Below are positions 7,950-9,300 of a stretch of DNA of 9,300 nucleotides, piece after piece. The notes under the pieces are model-generated. The model saw only the letters and a list, made by a program, of their open reading frames with translations. It had not been told where the DNA came from and made no database searches. The stretch comes from Flavobacteriales bacterium. Its GTDB lineage: Bacteria; Bacteroidota; Bacteroidia; Flavobacteriales; UA16. Made by a program: the position numbers and the translations under genes. The stretch covers positions 1-9,300 of the forward strand of contig JAURKF010000275.1 of the NCBI GenBank assembly GCA_030831885.1. Reading direction: 5' to 3'. The number at the start of each line of letters is the position of its first letter. Position 1 is the first letter of the stretch.

Positions 7950-8939
7950 CTCGCTTCGCAAAAAATTATCATCCTGGATGGTGCCATGGGCACCATGATA
8001 CAACGCTATAAACTCGAGGAAGAAGATTTCCGCGGCGCACGCTTCACACATCACAAAGACGATTTGAAAGGCAATAATGATCTGTTGTGCATCACTCGTC
8101 CAGAGATTATTGAAGAGATTCACTATCAATATCTCTGCGCCGGAGCAGACATTATCGAAACCAACACCTTCAACGCGCAGCGCATTTCACTTGCTGACTA
8201 TCATATGGAAGATTTGGCCTATGAATTAAATGTTGAAGCAGCACGATGCGCCAGAAAAGCCATAGATCGCTACGAAAATGAAAACCCGAAAGCGGATAAA
8301 AAATTCGTAGCAGGAGCCGTTGGACCTACGAATCGCACTGCATCCCTATCGCCCGATGTGAATGACCCTGGTTTCCGCGCTATCACCTACGACCAACTGG
8401 TGGAAGCATATAGTGAGCAAATAAAAGGTCTTCTCGATGGAGGTGTCGATGCTTTACTTATTGAAACCATATTCGATACGCTGAACGCAAAGGCAGCGCT
8501 TTACGCTGCAATGGAAGTATGCGAAGAACGCAACATTGAAGTACCGCTTATGATAAGCGGCACCATCACCGATGCCAGCGGACGCACTCTGAGCGGACAA
8601 ACTGCGGAGGCATTTTTCATTTCAATGTCTCATGCTCCACTATTCAGTATCGGCTTCAACTGTGCACTCGGTGCAGAACAACTGGAACAATACGTTGAAG
8701 TGCTAAGTCAACATGCCAATTGTCTCGTAAGCGCATACCCGAATGCGGGCTTGCCCAATGCAATGGGGCACTACGATCAAACTCCCGATCAAATGGCAGC
8801 GCTCGTTCGCGCGTATTGCGAAAAAGGCATTGTGAACATACTTGGCGGATGTTGCGGTACAACACCAGATCACATCAACGCTATTGCACGAATAGCAGCT
8901 GAATACAAACCACGTCCAATAGCAGAAACCATTGGATGA
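7935..8939 (+). CDS. metH: Methionine synthase, homocysteine S-methyltransferase subunit (split MetH, first part)
   Basis: This is the zinc-dependent homocysteine-binding module of cobalamin-dependent methionine synthase, which transfers the methyl group from methylcobalamin to homocysteine. The 334-residue product corresponds to about the first 330 residues of the 1227-residue E. coli MetH. It shows [11 protein letters not shown] at 13-23, the [12 protein letters not shown] block at 71-82, [17 protein letters not shown] at 126-142, and the zinc ligands Cys243 (in GFNCALGA) and Cys306-Cys307 (in GGCCGTT at 304-310). The fold is a TIM barrel. It stops cleanly at 8939 with no sign of decay, and the folate-binding domain restarts 10 bases later in another frame, so this is a split enzyme, not a frameshift. 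The start is fixed by alignment of [20 protein letters not shown] with the family. Expression should be controlled by the SAM-I riboswitch in its leader. It acts in the cytoplasm with the second subunit. Confidence 0.95.
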   Translation: MNLQELASQKIIILDGAMGTMIQRYKLEEEDFRGARFTHHKDDLKGNNDLLCITRPEIIEEIHYQYLCAGADIIETNTFNAQRISLADYHMEDLAYELNVEAARCARKAIDRYENENPKADKKFVAGAVGPTNRTASLSPDVNDPGFRAITYDQLVEAYSEQIKGLLDGGVDALLIETIFDTLNAKAALYAAMEVCEERNIEVPLMISGTITDASGRTLSGQTAEAFFISMSHAPLFSIGFNCALGAEQLEQYVEVLSQHANCLVSAYPNAGLPNAMGHYDQTPDQMAALVRAYCEKGIVNILGGCCGTTPDHINAIARIAAEYKPRPIAETIG

Positions 8940-8949
8940 AGAACGAACG

Positions 8950-9300
8950 ATGAAGACGAAAACACCCAACTATAAAATCAGACTTTCCGGGCTCGAACCA
9001 CTCGTTGCAACGAAGGAATCGAACTTCATAAACGTAGGCGAACGTTGCAATGTGACGGGGTCGAAAAAGTTCCTAGAGTTAATCAAGAACAATCAATTCG
9101 AACATGCCGTTGCCATTGCCAAAGAGCAAGTAGAAGGTGGCGCGCAGATACTCGACGTCAATATGGACGAAGGATTGATTGATGGTGTGCAAGCAATGAC
9201 TCGCTTCCTGAATCTTATTGCAAGTGAACCCGACATTGCGCGCATTCCTGTAATGATTGACTCCAGCAAATGGGAAATCATTGAAGCTGGACTCAAATGC
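8950..9300 (+). CDS. metH: Methionine synthase, folate/cobalamin-binding subunit (split MetH, second part; runs off right edge)
   Basis: An open frame from ATG at 8950 runs 117 codons to the window end. It matches the pterin (5-methyltetrahydrofolate)-binding domain of Met[18 protein letters not shown] at 25-41, [13 protein letters not shown] at 63-75 and [18 protein letters not shown] at 100-117. These are the classic MetH/DHPS-like TIM-barrel motifs in which the Asn, Asp and Ser residues contact the pterin. The cobalamin-binding domain and the SAM-dependent reactivation domain would follow outside the window. The first 15 residues ([15 protein letters not shown]) are the short lead-in that in one-piece MetH follows the linker, so nothing essential is lost by the split. 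The start lies 10 bases after the stop of the first subunit, in frame +1 where the first gene is in frame +3. Co-transcription is very likely, so SAM control should reach this gene at least through the shared mRNA. Confidence 0.93.
   Translation, partial: MKTKTPNYKIRLSGLEPLVATKESNFINVGERCNVTGSKKFLELIKNNQFEHAVAIAKEQVEGGAQILDVNMDEGLIDGVQAMTRFLNLIASEPDIARIPVMIDSSKWEIIEAGLKC

Overview
The window looks like chromosomal DNA of a member of the Bacteroidota. The signs are a long-form MetK, a methionine synthase split into two genes, BNR-propeller and lipoprotein exported proteins typical of the phylum, a -33/-7 type promoter (TTTG ... TAnnTTTG) in front of metK, and no clear Shine-Dalgarno sequence before any of the seven starts. 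Narrower placement (a Flavobacteriales-like or Chitinophagales-like lineage) is only a guess. I see no mobile element, CRISPR array, tRNA or rRNA.

Layout. Positions 1-321 (minus) hold the first 107 codons of the replicative helicase dnaB, running off the left edge. A 192-base divergent intergenic region separates it from a plus-strand lipoprotein gene (514-1818) with an Ig-like domain and a probable beta-propeller. This gene meets, tail to tail with one base between, a minus-strand gene for a 751-residue secreted BNR/sortilin-like propeller protein (1820-4075). Next come an intrinsic terminator (4123-4147) and metK (4159-5436, minus), then a 709-residue polytopic YfhO-family membrane protein (5526-7655, minus). 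Divergent from this, on the plus strand, are a SAM-I (S-box) riboswitch (7779-7878), the homocysteine-methyltransferase half of methionine synthase (7935-8939), and the start of the gene for the folate/cobalamin half (8950 to the right edge).

How the genes work together. MetH makes methionine from homocysteine and MetK turns methionine into S-adenosylmethionine (SAM). The riboswitch in front of metH senses SAM and would lower methionine synthesis when SAM is plentiful. metK itself has an ordinary short leader with no riboswitch.

The most interesting observation is how the riboswitch may act. A 13-base leader segment (7908-7920) is complementary both to the 5' side of the aptamer (7779-7792) and to codons 2-5 of metH (7940-7949). 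The two pairings exclude each other. The second would place the metH start codon in a hairpin loop. This suggests a translational switch suited to an organism that does not use Shine-Dalgarno sequences: SAM closes P1, frees the segment, and the start codon is shut into a hairpin. The complementarity is directly visible; the mechanism is inference.
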